From NCBI GenBank assembly GCA_033032865.1, contig JAWHQI010000170.1, forward strand, positions 5,345,501 to 5,409,500: 64,000 bases of DNA. Reading direction: 5' to 3'. Positions within the stretch are counted from its first letter, which is position 1. Each line of letters begins with the position of its first letter. This stretch comes from Dactylorhiza incarnata (Eukaryota; Streptophyta; Magnoliopsida; Asparagales; Orchidaceae). This document shows, piece after piece, positions 11,201 to 26,200 of this stretch. Made by a program: the position numbers and the translations under genes. A model generated the notes under the pieces. That model was given only the letters and a program-made list of their open reading frames with translations, was not told where the DNA came from and made no database searches.

Positions 11201-14200
11201 ATACTTATTGCATTGGGGTTAGGGTCAGCAGACACTTCGTTCGTTGGATTACTTGCATGTATTCCTTCACATCGTGATTTTAGGGTTTAGGTTTTAGGTT
11301 TTAGTGTCCATTTCATTAGCTTGCTTGTGTATATGCATTCACATTGCCATTTTGAACTATATAGATTCGACCCTTGTCAGTTGGTATCAGAGCCCCAGGT
11401 TCGGTCCTTATTTTGATATACAGTAGTTGAGTCTATAAGTTCATTTATGAGTTATGACTAGTTATTGTTGTCACCCCTCTCCTCTATTTGAGGATCCCGA
11501 GTCTATCTATACTCGATCCATAGAGCCCCTCTACGGAGATCATCGTACTATTATGATGATCATTCTCATCCCCAGCTCCTCGCTCGTAGATACAGCAATA
11601 ACAACAACACTCAAGCCTTTATCCCACCATAGCGGGGGCGGCTATATGGATCCTTTGTCGCCATTGCGCCCTATCTTTAATCATAGCCTCACTAATGCCT
11701 ACGTACATCATATCTTTCCTTATAGTTTCATTCCAAGTTTTTTTTGGTCTACCCCTCCCCCATTTAACATGTCTAGTGATTAAACTCTCACAACGCCTAA
11801 CAGGTGCCTCTAATGGTCTTCTATGTACATGTTTGAACCATCTTAAACGAGCTTCTCGCATCTTCTCTACAATTGGCGCCACTCCTGCCTTATCCCTGAT
11901 ACATTCATTCCTAATTTTATCCAGTCTCGTGTGACCACACATCCAGCTAAGCATTCTCATCTCCGCAACTCCCATTTTTTGCTCATGTACACCATTCACT
12001 GCCCAACACTCAGAACCGTAAAGCATTACTGGCCTAATTGCAGTACGGTAAAACTTGTCTTTAAGTTTTAATGGTACTTTATAATCACATAAGATCCCAA
12101 ACGCGCCTCTCCACTTCAACCAACCTGCTTGGATTATATGTATCACATCTTTATCTACACCTCCATCTTTTTGAATTATCAATCCCAGATAGTTAAAGCA
12201 CTCACTGCGGGAAATATCTTGGTCAGTGGTCACCCAATTTAATGACGGAGTCATCCGACCTTCTTGCACTACTAAATTTAAGCTCTGTATACTCCGTCTT
12301 TGTCCTGCTCAACCTAAAACTCTTCTTTTCTAAAGTGTCTCGCCAAGATTCAAGTTTCGCGTTTACACCATCGCGCGTCTCATCGACCAAAACAATATCA
12401 TTTGCAAATAATAAACACCAAGGTATTGCTTGTTGGATATGTTCGGTGAGCTCATCTAAGATAAGGGTAAAGAGATAAAAGCTTAAAGCTGACCCTTGAT
12501 GTAAGCCAACAACGATAGAGAATTTATGTGTTAATCCTCCAGATGTCCTCACCCTGGTCACTGAATTTGTATACATATCTTTGATTACGTCAATGTATGA
12601 TACATTTACACCTTTCTTTTCTAAGACTCTCCACAAGACCTCTTTCTTCTCCAGATCGATAACAACATATGCAAATCTTTTTGTCTTTCCCGATAGTTGC
12701 CAATGAGTCCCCTCAAGAGATGTATAGCTTCCATGATTGACCTCCCTGGCATGAATCCAAATTGATTCTCTGAGATGCTAGTCTCTCGTCTAACTCTTCT
12801 CTCTATTACTCGTTCCCATAGTTTCATAGTATTACTCATTAATTTAATTCCCCTAATTGACACAATTTTATATATCTCCTTTGTTCTTATACAAATGACC
12901 AAAATACTCTCTCCATTGGTCTGACATCCTCTTTGTCTTCAATATCTTATTGAAGAAACTTTTAAGCCATAAAATTTCTTCCCTCTCTAAACATTTTCAT
13001 ACTTTAATGGGTATATTGTCTGGCCCAACCGTCTTTCCATTTTTCATCTTCTTCAGAGCGTTATCTATCTCTGATGCTTGAATTTTACGATAAAAAATTA
13101 TGTTTCTATACTCCTCCGATTTACCTAACTCTTCCAAATTCAGTTCATTGTCTTTTCCTTCATTATATAGTTGATAAAAGTATCTTTTCCATCGCTCCTT
13201 AATAGCCACATCATCCGTCAAAACCATATCTGATTCATCTTTTATGCATTTAACTTGGCTTAAATATCTTGTCTTCCTCTCTCTAGCTCAAGCAATTTTA
13301 TATATATCACGCTCTTCATCTTTTGATATCTAGTCGTTTGTAAAATTCTTCATAAACTTGACTTCTTACTTTACTTACTGCATTTTAGCTTCTTTTTTGA
13401 CGACTTTATACTCTGTCAAGTTTTCATCATTCCTACAAGCATATAATATTTTGTAGCTGACCCTCTTTGCCCTCACTTTGTCTTGCACTTCTTTTTTCCA
13501 CCACAAAGGTTCGTTTTGTCGGGGCGCACGATCTTTTGACTCTCCAAGTACGTTCTTTCCACTTATTCTTAAATGAGAAGACATAACTTCTCATGTGACA
13601 CTAGGATCAACATAAGGATCATCAACTAGTTCTAAAACCGCTGCCTTGAAAGCAACTTGTTTTTCCTTCTTCAAGTTCCACTACCGAATTTTTGGCAATA
13701 CTTTTGTCTTTCTCTTAAAGTTACTATATTTAATTTGCACATCCAACACCACTAGCCTATGTTGCGTTGTCAAACTTTCTCCTGGTATGACTTTGCAATC
13801 CTTACAAATCTTTTTATCGTGAAAAGATAAAAATATTGCACGCGAGGGTCAGCTACAAATCTTTTTGTTGTCAAACTTTCGCTCGTAGATATCGTGAAAA
13901 ATATTGCACGCAACTCTTGGATGCATCCACACTTGGTACTTCCTCACACGTGCGTCTTGATAGGAATAATGAATTAATTGTATATTCACACTTAAGGATA
14001 CATAAATATATATACACAAGAGGGATTCCAAAACACCTAGAGGTGAGCCTAAGAGGGTCTACCACCAGAATATACAGTATAATGCATAATACATCTAACA
14101 CCCCCCTCAAACTCACAGGGGTTCATACACCGAGAGTTTGGATAATAGATAAGCATGTTGGGACCGAGTCTGCGGCTTAGTCATCAAGTCTGCAAGCTGC

Positions 14201-17200
14201 TGCTCAGAAGGAACAAAGGAAGGAGCAAGAGTTCCCCGACCATACTGCTCACGAAGGAAGAAAGCATCCACCCCGATGTGCTTGGAAAGAGAATGCTTCA
14301 CCGGATTCAAGGTGATCTGAATGGCACCGGTGTTATCACAGTGGAGTGGAGTGGGATCCGGGGAAGAGACACCAAGATCCTCAAGGAGCCAGCGAAGCCA
14401 AATAATGTCCTCAGTAGTAGTAGCCATGGCACGCAGCTCAGCCTCAGTACTGGAACGAGAAACCCCGGTCTGTTTCTTGGACTTCCAGACAATAAGTGAA
14501 GTACCCAAGAATAGACAGAAACCAGTGACAGATCGGCGGTCAACGGGATCACTGGCCCAAGTAGCATCCGAGTAAGCACGAAGCTGCAGAGAACTGCTAC
14601 TGGAGTAGAAGAGACCACGTGAAGTCGTCGCCCGGAGATAACGCAACAGCCGCAGTAGATGACCGTAATGCACAGAGGTAGGCGCACCAACAAACTGGCT
14701 CAAAACATGAACAACATGTGTAATGTCGGGCCGAGTAATAGTAAGGTAGACGAGGCTCCCGACAATGTGACGATAACGAGTAGGATCAGAGAGTGGAACC
14801 CCATCATCTGGTCGTAACTGAAGGTGAAGCTCCATAGGGGTGTCCACGGTGCGAGAGTCAGAGAGAGCAGCCCGAGCTAAAAGATGTGAGAGAGCTGAAA
14901 ACCACGGTCTGTAGAGGTGACCTCAAGGACCAAGAAATAGCTCAGCTGTCCAAGATCAGTCATCTGAAACTGCTGCTGGAGGTGATGTTTGACGAATGTC
15001 ACATGAGTAGGGTCATCACCTGTAATGATCATGTCATCCACATAAAGTAATAGAAGAGTCCGGCCACGAGAAGAGGAGTGCACAAACAAGGCTGGATCAT
15101 GCGGGCTCGGCTGAAAACCGGCGGCAGTAATTGCCGAACTGAAACGAGCAAACCACGCGCGGGGCGCCTGCTTGAGCCCGTAAAGAGCTCGTCTCAAGCG
15201 GCAAACAAGTCCTGGAGGAGAGGAAAGACCGGGAGGAGGGAGCATGTACACCTCCTGCTGAAGGTCACCGTGAAGAAAGCGTTCTTCACATCGAGCTGGA
15301 ACAGAGACCATCGACGAACAGCTGCGACAGCAACCAGAGTGCGGATCGTGGTCATGTGAGCAACTGGGGCAAAAGTCTCATCATAGTCACGTCCCTGCTC
15401 CTGCTGAAAACCACGAGCCACGAGGCGGACCTTGTACCTCTCTACAGAACCATCTGAACGAGTCTTCACCTTGAAGACCCACTTGCAAGTAATAGGAACA
15501 GCGCCAGGGGGGAGAGGAACAAACTCCCAGGTACGAGTGTGCTCAAGCGCCTCCAACTCAGCAGACATAGCAGTCTGCCACTCAGGTATCTGGGCAGCCT
15601 CACGATAGGAAGTCGGCTCTGGAGTACCACAGGCGGTAGCAGGAAGAGCAGGCAGGTCCAGAGGTAGTGTAGCAAGGCTGAGACGGTCGGGAGGACGTCG
15701 CTCACGAGGTGGGTTGCGACGAGCAGGAGGATCATCCACAGGGACCTCGCTGGAGGAGACGGGCACTGAGTCGGGGGGCACAGGAGACGAAGGACCAAGA
15801 GGGGGACGACGAGTGTAGTGATATGGAAGGGGAGCGACGAGCGTATCAGAGGAAGAGGTGGAAGTAGAGATCGGAGAGGTCGGAGATGGTGTGGCCGGTG
15901 GTAGGAGGAGAGGAGGACATACCGGTGGAGAGATGGGAAGTGTGAGAAACTGCACATCAGATGGAGTCACAGATGAGTGTGAGGTCGGAGAGACGGATGA
16001 CACAAAGAATGTGTGAGACTCATCAAAAGTGACGTCACGTGAGATACGAAGACGACGAGCAACAGGGTCATAACATCGATAGCCCTTGTGCTCAGTACTA
16101 TACCCAAGAAAGACACATGGTACGGACTGAGCAGAGAGCTTAGTGCGCTTTCGTGGAGGGAGAAGGACGAAACACCGACAGCCACAAACACGAAGATGAG
16201 TGTAACGTGGAGGTCGAGAGTACAAACACTCACCAGGACACTGGCCCTGAAGGAAGGTGGATGACTGCAGGTTAATAAGATAGACAGCAGTGGAAACAAC
16301 CTCAGCCCAAAAGTGAGGAGGGACATGAGATGAGATAAGAAGAGTGCGTGCTGTCTCGACAATATGACGATGCTTCCTTTCAGCGATGCCATTCTGAGCG
16401 TGGGCACCGAGACAGGAAAGCTGGGGGAGAGTGCCATGAGTAGCCAACAGATCGCGAAAAGCATTAGAGAGATACTCCCCCCCCGGAATCCGAGCGAAAA
16501 ATACGAATGGAAGCGGAAAACTGGGTGCGCACCATAACAGAAAATGTAACATATATCTGGAAGAAATCAGAACGAGCATGCATAAAGTAAATCCAACAGT
16601 AACGAAAATAATCATCAACAAATATAACATAATATCGATGACCGCCCTTTGATACAAAAGGTGCGGGACCCCAGACATCAGAATGAACTAAATCAAAAGG
16701 ACGCGAAGACCTTGACTCACTAGACGGATAAGGGAGTTGGAGCTGTTTACCAAGCTTACAACCCGTACAAGAATGAGACCGATCAACAGAAACACGACCC
16801 AGAAAACCATGACTGATAAGCGACGCAAGGTGCGAACCACTGGGATGACCAAGACGGTGATGCCACTGAGAAAATGCCACCGAAGGAAGACAAAAGGTGA
16901 CAGCAGCCGGAGATGACGAAGTGGAAGGAAGATGGAGGCGATCAAGGACGTACACCCTACTACGGCGACGGCCAACTCCAAGGAGTGTCCCTGTCAGACG
17001 ATCCTGCACACGACAAACAAACTCATCAAAAACAACAAGGCAACCATGAGATGTAAGTTGGCTGGCGGATATAAGATTCATGGATAGCTTGGGTATGTAG
17101 GCAACGTCGGGGATATGGAAATGGCTAGTATGAAGGAGGCCATGACTAGTAATGGGGAGAATAGTACCATTGGCTACCATGATACTAAGGGCAGGGGAAA

Positions 17201-20200
17201 CGGGCTGGCAGGATGAGAGGTGTGTGACATCATGTGTTATATGAAAAGAAGCTCCAGAGTCAAGCAACCAGTCAGAGGAAGAGATACCTGAAGGGGCGGA
17301 AGCTGCCGGCTGAGAGATAGAAGCATCAGAAGGTGAAAGAACTGAGACAGTAGAGCGAGGCAGGGATCCCTGAGAGAGCTGCTGAGCAATCTGCTGTGCA
17401 AGCTCAGAAATAGAGAGAGACTGTGCTACAACAGAGAAAGGAGCACCGGGAGCACGCTGCTGACCAGACTGCTGAGCTCGCTGAAGCTTGCGGCACTCAG
17501 ATTTGATATGACCCAGGCACTGACAGTAGTGGCAGCGGACAAATGGGCGACGGGGAGCACTGGACTGAGCCGAAAAGGGCGTCGGAGGACGAGGAACAGG
17601 GCGCACCGGAGCACTATAACCTGAAGAGGGCAGCAGAGGAGCACTCACAAGAGATGACTGCGGTGGAAGCTGGGGAGCAGCCAGAACTGCGTGAGGCATC
17701 CCACCAGGAGAAATAGCGGAGTCCAAGGAGTGGAGGCGAGTCTCCTCAGCGACCACCAAGGCCAAAGTATCGCTGAGAGACGGAGGGGGATGCCGGTGTA
17801 GAAGCTGAGCGCGAATGGACTCGAACTCGGGGCGTAGGCGCATAAGAAACTCAAACAAGCGCTGACAGTCGCGATCCCGAGAGATAACAACACACTGAGG
17901 GCATGTTGCACAGGGGGAAGGAGCCATCTCGTCGCACTGACGCCAAAGATCAAGGAGCTCGGCAAAGTAGGCCTGAACAGACCGATCACGCTGGTAGCAG
18001 ACGCCAAGGGTCTGGAACAGAGAGTAGCGCAGGGCCTGACTGGAGGGCTGATAGAGATGGCGCAAGTGATCCCACATCGCCTTGGCCGTCGGGAGCTCGT
18101 AGATAGCCATCCGAATGGGAAGCTCGCAAGACTGACAGATCACGGCAATCGCGCGAGAGTCGTCAGAGCGCCATCGCGCTAAGTCGGAGCCCTGGGTGGA
18201 GGCGGCCGTGCTGACAGTGGAAGAGTCGGTAGCAGGAGCAGTAACCGTCGGTGCAGGAGCAGTAACCGTCGGTGCAGGAGCAGGCTCAGAGCCGTCAATG
18301 TGACCCCACAAATCTAGGCCACGGAGAATGACACCGACCGTGGCGGACCAAGCTTTGTAATTCCGCCCATCAAGGATGACGTCAGCCCTTTGAAGGAAGG
18401 CGGAGGATTGAGACGAGGTCATCGAGGATGCCCGGTAGTAGCAGTACAAGAGACGATCGATGCCGATAGTAGCAGTAGACGATCGACGGGATCGATCGAT
18501 CAGAGAAAAGAAGCAGTAGCAAGAGACGGAGATCGATCGGATGTAGTAGACGGTAGATGGCAGTAGCAGGAGCTTGCTCGACGGGATCGAATAGACGATT
18601 GACGGGATCGATCGATCTGAGAAAGGAAGCAGTAGCAAGAGACGGGGATCAATCAGAAGCAGTAGACGGTAGACGGCAGTAGCAGGAGCGCGCTCGACGG
18701 AATCGATCGGTAGACGGCAGTAGCAGGAGCGTGCTCGACGGGATCGATCAGAAAAGCAGTAGCAGGAGACGTCGTGAAGTGTCGACGGGATCGGCCGAAA
18801 CGGCGGGATCGGGAAGACAAGCTTGCGGAAAGCCTAATGCTTTGATACCATGATAGGAATAATGAATCAATTGTATATTCACACTTAAGGATACATAAAT
18901 ATATATACACAAGAGGGATTCCCAAAACACCTAGAGGTGAGCCTAAGAGGGTCTACCACTAGAATATACAGTATAATACATAATACATCTAACACGTCTT
19001 TCCCCCACATGCGCACATCCTTGCATCCTACGCACATGCACCTTCATATCCCAGAGTCGCTATAGCATCCTCTGCCTGCTTTGCTATAGCATGCGTATGT
19101 GTTTGTTGTGTATGCTTCTGCTTCAATTGCCTGTACATACTCGGTGCATGTCCAACTTCTATGCGCAGCTCCATGCTCCTGCTGTCCACTGTCACTGTGC
19201 ACATCCGCAGCCCCTCCATGTCATGTGCATGCACTGCACTCCACACCACCCGTACCCGCCTTCACAATGTTTGAGCTGCCACCGACAACTGTCATTGCTG
19301 TGTAAAATGTGCAGAATGAAAATTTCTCTGATTGTTTTTTTGTTGTTGTAGAGAACACCTCCATAAGCTTCGTTTTATAGATTTTAGGTCAAAACATACA
19401 TATCTACATCCGATTTGTTATTTGCTGGCAACAAATTTAAATATTGGTCTATTTATATTTTGTGCAACTTATTTTGATATGACATTTCAGTATTAATTAA
19501 AATTCAAAATCACCAATTCAATTAATGAAATAATAGAAAATTGCAACCAATTTAAATATGAATTAGTTTAATTTAATCCTGATTAAAATTTAATTTTGAT
19601 TCAGAGCTAATATTCTTTACATCCGAACAATTAAGAGGTTCTTATATGAGGAAAATGGTCTGGTTTTCTTCAATCTGGAATGTATGAATACTTTGCAGGC
19701 AAGATGCGACCCTATATCATGTTAATGGTAGTGGGTCCTTTTTATCCATGACTTGGCACACTTAATATTTCTTAGAAAGAAGTGGTTAAGCATGGTTTTG
19801 TTGAAGCGCATACTTTGGGCTAGTTTGGTTCAGTAAAATTGTTTTAAAGCGATAAATCTCACTTCTCATAAATTAGTCCAAACGTTTTTTGTTGTTGTTG
19901 AAACTGGATGACATCGAATGCTATTCAGTATTCACTTTCAAAAAGATGAGAATTGAGTTTCAATTTTGAGGGCTAGGAAGGCACTGAAGTAACTTTCAAA
20001 ATTTCTTTTGACAACTATATAATAATATTATATTAATGAAATAATGTGTTAGAATAATACTTTATTTAAATGAAAAATTAATGGGAGGGTTGGAGCCAAA
20101 TAAAAATATGAACTCAATTCAAGCATTTCTTTTGTTGAAAATGGATGAAACTGAGTCATGATCGCTTTCAAAAAGATGATAAATATGTTTCGGTCTTGAC

Positions 20201-23200
20201 GGCTAGAAGACCTCCATTCACTTCACATTCTACATTTAATAGCAATAGAATAACATTATACTAGTGAGATCATTATAGTAGTGAAGTCATTATTTCAGTG
20301 AGATCATGTGATGGAGATCGCCGGTCAACGCATGCGTATTCCCGTAGGAGGCGGTGATTCACTACTCGTTCGGACGATCTGAGTCCATGGATGTGTCTGG
20401 ATGGTCGTTCTGAGTCATTTTCATATATACTCTGTTTATTTCGAGTTGTATTTGACACCCGATCGGCTCAGAAGATATGATTCGTCCGATTCGGGTGCCC
20501 TATTTCAGTTATTTTTTATTTAAGCATGCATGGCCGACTGAGAAAATGATAGTGGTTTTTGATTCCTGTTGGAAACCGTCGGTCTTCTCTCCCTCGGTGC
20601 GACGTCGAGATCCAACCTTAGTGGACTCTAAGTCCTTCGACTCCTTCCAGCCTTCCCCCTTCTCTCTGACAGCCAACTGCCACCCAGATCCAGCCACTGC
20701 CGACCAGATCCCACCAGTCTTGATCCCTCCGAGAACCCCTACCTCCAAATCCAGCCACTCCAACCGCTGAACCATCCTCTTACGTCGTCACTCAGCCTGC
20801 CTCCAACCTTGTCGTGCTCTCTCTTCCTCCCCTTTCCCCACTTTCTTCATAGCAGCTTCTCTAACTGGTACGACACTGAGTTTTTCCATCGCCTATCGTC
20901 CACAGACGGATGGACAAACCGAGGTTGTCAACTGTAGCCTAGGAACTCTTTTGCGATGTCTAGTTAGGGATAGTTTTTCTACCTAGGATTCCTTCCTACC
21001 CATAGCCGAGTTTGCATATAATAGTTCAGTTAATATGACCATTGGTCTGATTCCATTCCACATCATGTTAAGTCTATGAACCTAGAAAGCCCATTGACCT
21101 GGTTAACATTCCCTTAGGAGCCCGACCCAGTGAGTATGTAGAGTCCTTCATTCAGCATGTGCATACATTTCATGATTCATTCCAAAAGAAGATTGCGATA
21201 ATTAATGATTATTATAAAACTCAAACAGATCAACACAAGATGAAACATATTTTTGAAGTAGGAGAGCAAGTGTTGATTCGCATACGATCGGGAAGGTTCC
21301 CAACGGGAACAGCAAAAAAATTAAGCGCTCGGCGAATGGGTCTCTATACAGTCAAACGACGGACCGGCGCCAATGCATATGAGATTGACATCCTTCAAAA
21401 TATGGGGATCAACCGGGTATTCAATGTAGAGGACTTGACTCCCTACTATGAGGAGCGTGTGTATGTGGATCCCCTCCCCACTTCCGTGTCTGAGCCACAA
21501 CATCTTGCATCTCCTCCTACCTCACCACAGCCTCAGCCTGTTGAGTCTCACCTTGAGGACCACTTCGCACCACCGACGGTTCCACCAGTTCGACGTTCAG
21601 ACGGAGATACTTCTTATTCAGAGTTACCTATGTCCACCGGAGATATACTTCATATTATTACTCATGACTTCACAACAGTTGGCGAGCACGATACACTACG
21701 ATATCTTGTTCGTTGGAGCAGACTCCCGATTACAGACGACGCTTGGATTTCCCCAGAGGAGCTTGAGTTATTCTCCCCTGGGCTACGTCGACAGTATGAT
21801 CGTCTTCACTCGCCGGAGATGAGTACTTTCATGCCGTGGGGAGTTGATGGAGATTGGCATCCCAAACACGTGTATTCCTGCAGGAGGTGGTGATCCACTA
21901 CCCGTTCAGACGATCTGAGTCCATGGATGGGTCCGGACGGTCGTTCCGAGTCAGTTTCATATATTACTTTGTTTATTTCGAGTTGTATTTGACACCCGAT
22001 CGGCTCAGACGATATCAGTCGTCCGATTCGGGTGCCTTATTCTAGGTATATTTTATTTAAGCATGCAGGGCCGGCTGAGAAAAGGATCTTCTCTCCTTGT
22101 GCGACTCCGAGAGGTCTCCTTGGTGGACTCCAAGGACTTCGACTCCCCCCCCCCCCCTCCGTCAGAAAGACACTGCCACCCAGATCCAGCCACTGTCGAC
22201 CAGATCCCACCAGTCTTGATCCCACCAACAGCCCCTACCTCCAAATCCAGCCACTCCAACCGCCGAACCACCCTCTCGTTCCGTCACTCAGCCCGTCTCC
22301 AACCGTACCGTGCCCTCTCTTCCTCCCCCTCGCCACTTTCTCCATAGCAGCTTCTAACAACCCACCCAGTCCCTGTTTCCATGCTATTCCCACAGCCTGC
22401 TACCTCTCCAGAATCCTTCCAGCACCCCGCCTAAGCCCCCTATTCGCACAGTACACACCACCCATGCCAAGCCACTCACCGAACTCTCTATTCCCTCCCA
22501 AGCAGCCAACATTACAACCCTCTAACAACTCGGAATCTCCACCTTTGCTTCATTCAGCAGTCACATGCATGCGTAAGTTATAGTTTGGTGTCCATTGTTT
22601 TCTATTATTGTGTACTTGGTACTATATTTAGTGAGATGAAATGTTATATGCTTTGTTTTTGTGAAAATCTCTTGACTTGTAGGACGTATTCGGCGCGTGC
22701 TTAAAATTATTTGCGCCTCAAATATTTGTGAATTACAATTTGCTTTCCACATCAATCTTCTATGAACAAGTGTGCACCTGCTTTAATTTTATTCCAGTTT
22801 CTTGCTTATTGCTAACTAAATCGGACTGAACGATGTATTTACACACATTAGAGTTTGTCCGTAAGTACACAACATCTCACATTGTGTCGCATTTTAGAGC
22901 ATTTATTATCATCAACCTACCCCGCATCATCATGTATTAAGAATAATATTTTTTTGATGATAATAAAATAAGGAAAAATTAACGGGAAGTTTGATTTTCA
23001 AATATAGGTCATCACATCTAACAAAATCATGGGTGATTTATTAATAAGTGAATTACATGAGTTCAAATAAATATCACGGGCACGCTGCCGGAATTGAGAT
23101 CCAAATACATGTGAAACAAATTGTCCCTTAGTGCTTTTAATTACTTTGCAACTGGATGAGATGCAACCCCCTCTTCATGCTTTGCTTTGTTTTAGAAGGG

Positions 23201-26200
23201 GAATGGGAGAGTGATGACATACTTTTATCAACAATTTAGGTGGTAGCGAAATGCAAAACTGTTTGCTTGATAAGAACAAGCAATCACGTATCGAGAACAC
23301 AAGCAAGAACTCATAATATTGCGCTAGAAAATGAATGGAAGATATAATTTGCGAGACATACTGATGCAGGACGGCGCGTAGGGTTTGCGCGCCTGTCGGC
23401 TATTTCTAGGAAACCCTAAATGCATGCAATTAAAAATTGAAAATTGAGCGGGCGTTGCACGAACTTTAAGAAATTAAGCAACTAGATTTTTTTGTAAAAG
23501 CATAAAATTACTATTTTTGTTAAAAAATGAATTTTCTTGAATTATGATTCAGTTCTAAATCCGGGGAAGGAAGTTCGCAACTTTCGTTCCGTTCCCCTTG
23601 TTGTAGCAAACGGAAATCGTGAACTCCAAATACGTTTTCGTTTGGAGTTTTCGACGTAGCGTTCGCTGACAAAATCCGAGCGAAAATCCAATGATGAATC
23701 TAATAACCTAAGAGAAAATGTAGACGCACACAAAGGAAGAGAGAGAAACAAGTTACCCACGGAAAGAGATGTCTTTCCGCAATCGAAGTCGACGGCGATC
23801 CCGCGAGGAATTTCCTCGTCACCTTCGATCTCCCGCTCCGAGGTCGGCCTTCTCACAAGGGCACCACGGAATAATTTCGCTCAATCTCACACTAAAGTGG
23901 TTCCACGGAATCTCAAACACTCACTAGTGTAGGGAGCCACAAACTAAACAACCTAATTTCTCAATCACTCTCACACCCAAGGTGGAACCACGAAATCTCA
24001 ATCACTCAAGGTGGATCTACGAAATCTCACAAACAACAAATTAAGTTGTCTTTCCACTATTCGAATCACAAGTATTAAGAAAACACGCCAGCAGTTTAAT
24101 TTTAATTAAACATTTAATACTATCACTGAGCTACAAGACTCGACAGGGTACTGGAATGCCAATAGCCCACCCCAATATCAAATTTCCACAGTAACCTAAA
24201 TGCTAGATGTTACTGTTGATTAATTTAAACCTTACACACAAAATCATTCTACTGTTCTTCTTCAGCAAACGGGAAACAGTATAAGGAAAACTTCAGCGAT
24301 CTTCTTTCTCACCGAAGCACAGCCAGCAATTCACCCTCAACAATTGGCAACAGTAAAGATGAAAACAAAAAATATGCAATGTCAAACTCTCACGGGAAAG
24401 AAATGAACATTAGCGGACTCTTCAGTACTCCAAACTATTCCTGTTCATCATCTTCTACAAACCTCATACGGGATTTCACAAGCAAACAACAACTTTAATA
24501 ATCAATTAAACCTAACACCTAACTACAGGAAATCAAATCTGGAAGCAAACACATAAATATTTCAACAATCACCACCTGGACTCGAACGAAATCATAATAA
24601 TCAAACTCCCTATTCATCGTCTCCCTCACTCGCCTACAGGATTCGAACGGAAATAACAATCACTTTTCTTTTTTCAAAATCAAATTCCATCCAGCTCCCT
24701 GTCATTCCCTTTTATAGGGTTTCGAAATAGAGCAAAATAACTTCCTTCAGGCCTGAAGGTTCGGCCATGGCGGAATCATGGAGCTGCAACCGTAGCTTTG
24801 TGAAGAAGCGGTCGTGCTCGGCGGTTGGAGCCCGGAGGATGCGGTGGCGTGCTGCGTGGAGGGAGAGAAAACGGCGTGCGGGCTTTAGACGCACGCAACG
24901 GTTCCGCCATCATCGCTTCCTGCGGTTGGCGGAAGATGGATCGGCTGGGAGAAAGGCTGACCGGGAGTTCCTGTTTACCAGCTCTATTGATATATATATA
25001 TTTATATGTGCATATATATATATATATATTTCTAAGTAAACTAAAATGTGAATATTACATAAAATGCAAATAACAAAATGCAAACTAAAATATGCAAAAC
25101 TCAGGGCCGGTAGAGATCCGGTCGGGTGCGGTGTCGGACGCTTTTGCGACGTCCAGGTCGGGGCTGGTCTCCACCGCATACTCATTCCCAACTCTTGAGG
25201 GTAGGTTCCTTCTAAGAGCCCTCTCCTAAGAGAGCCAAAGACGACTAAAATCCAAGATTGAACAACTCTCTAACTATGCCTCCTTATATAGGATAGAGAC
25301 GCTACAAAGACAAAACACTCTAAAAGACAAAATCATAATTAATAAGAATATAAGATAATTATTGCGTAGTGGTGCCGATCGTTAGAGCGTGCATGCCATT
25401 TGTCCGTCTGGGCGTATACGTATCATTGCTCTTCACAAGTAGGAAGTGATTTGTGTCAATATAAGAAAAATCAATTTACTACTGTTTTCCAATTTCAAGA
25501 GAATCTCGATTGGTCTCATCCTCATGGGCTTGGTCTTACCTCTCCATCGAGAAACGAAAGAAGACTTCCATATCCAAGTTTAGCTCAGACGTAGCTCGCT
25601 TCTTTTTGGGTGTCAAGCGGTTCCTTATAATATAAGATGAAATAAGGTTTACATTAGTGGCTTCGCAATAGTAAGAGAGTAAATATCTTTAATGTATGGG
25701 CTCTAATAATTCATGAAAGATATAATGATTGAAGTATCTCATTCTATTCATACAATTCCATTCTATTTTATGTGAGCAAGTACTTTTTGAACAAAATCTA
25801 TCTTCTTGTGGTAATTGCTTGGCACTGGTATATCCAAGTCTAAATAGAACACCAATTATTATGCAGGATGCAGCTATGATTGTTTTTTGCACTCGAGCTT
25901 TTTCCCCATCTTCCAACATTAATTTATTTCCACAGGTGAATCAAGTAGTTTGACACCTTTACAATTGGAAATATTGTTCGCTGAAGGAAATACCTCCAGA
26001 TTCTGGCTGGTTAGTTGCACCTTGCACCTGTCTTGTTACTTATCTTCGATCTATATGCTGGACAATTTCTTGATCTACATCCACACATTACCAACTTGTA
26101 CTCACGCTTTTTGATTTTCATAGGCTATATGCAGCTATGCATGTCTGAATTACTTTACACAATATTTGTGCTGCTTTTTGGTTCATCTTATTTTATTCAT

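Larger units (their letters stand above)
13958..18994 (-). mobile_element. Complete Ty1/copia retrotransposon with very short LTRs
   Basis: LTRs of 143 bp (13958-14100) and 144 bp (18851-18994), TGTTAGATG...TCCTATCA in element sense, differing by three substitutions and one indel by eye. CGTCT flanks both sides (13953-13957, 18995-18999). A polypurine tract (GAGGGGGG) adjoins the 3' LTR and the primer site directly abuts the 5' LTR. Coding region broken. It lies in intron 5 of the TMX2-like gene, in antisense. Confidence 0.93.

Noticed and set aside
15078..18106. Secondary frames overlapping the copia polyprotein, including + strand ones
   Set aside because: Shadows of the polyprotein in other frames. 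No motifs.
22146..22159. Homopolymer runs (also 1158-1168, 37297, 39603, 59200) as functional elements
   Set aside because: They are G/C slippage tracts within LTRs or retroelements, prone to sequencing error.
23542..24894. Short Arg/Leu-rich frames near 23.5-25.0 kb
   Set aside because: No recognisable domain. The region looks like an antisense LTR, and the frames end at random.
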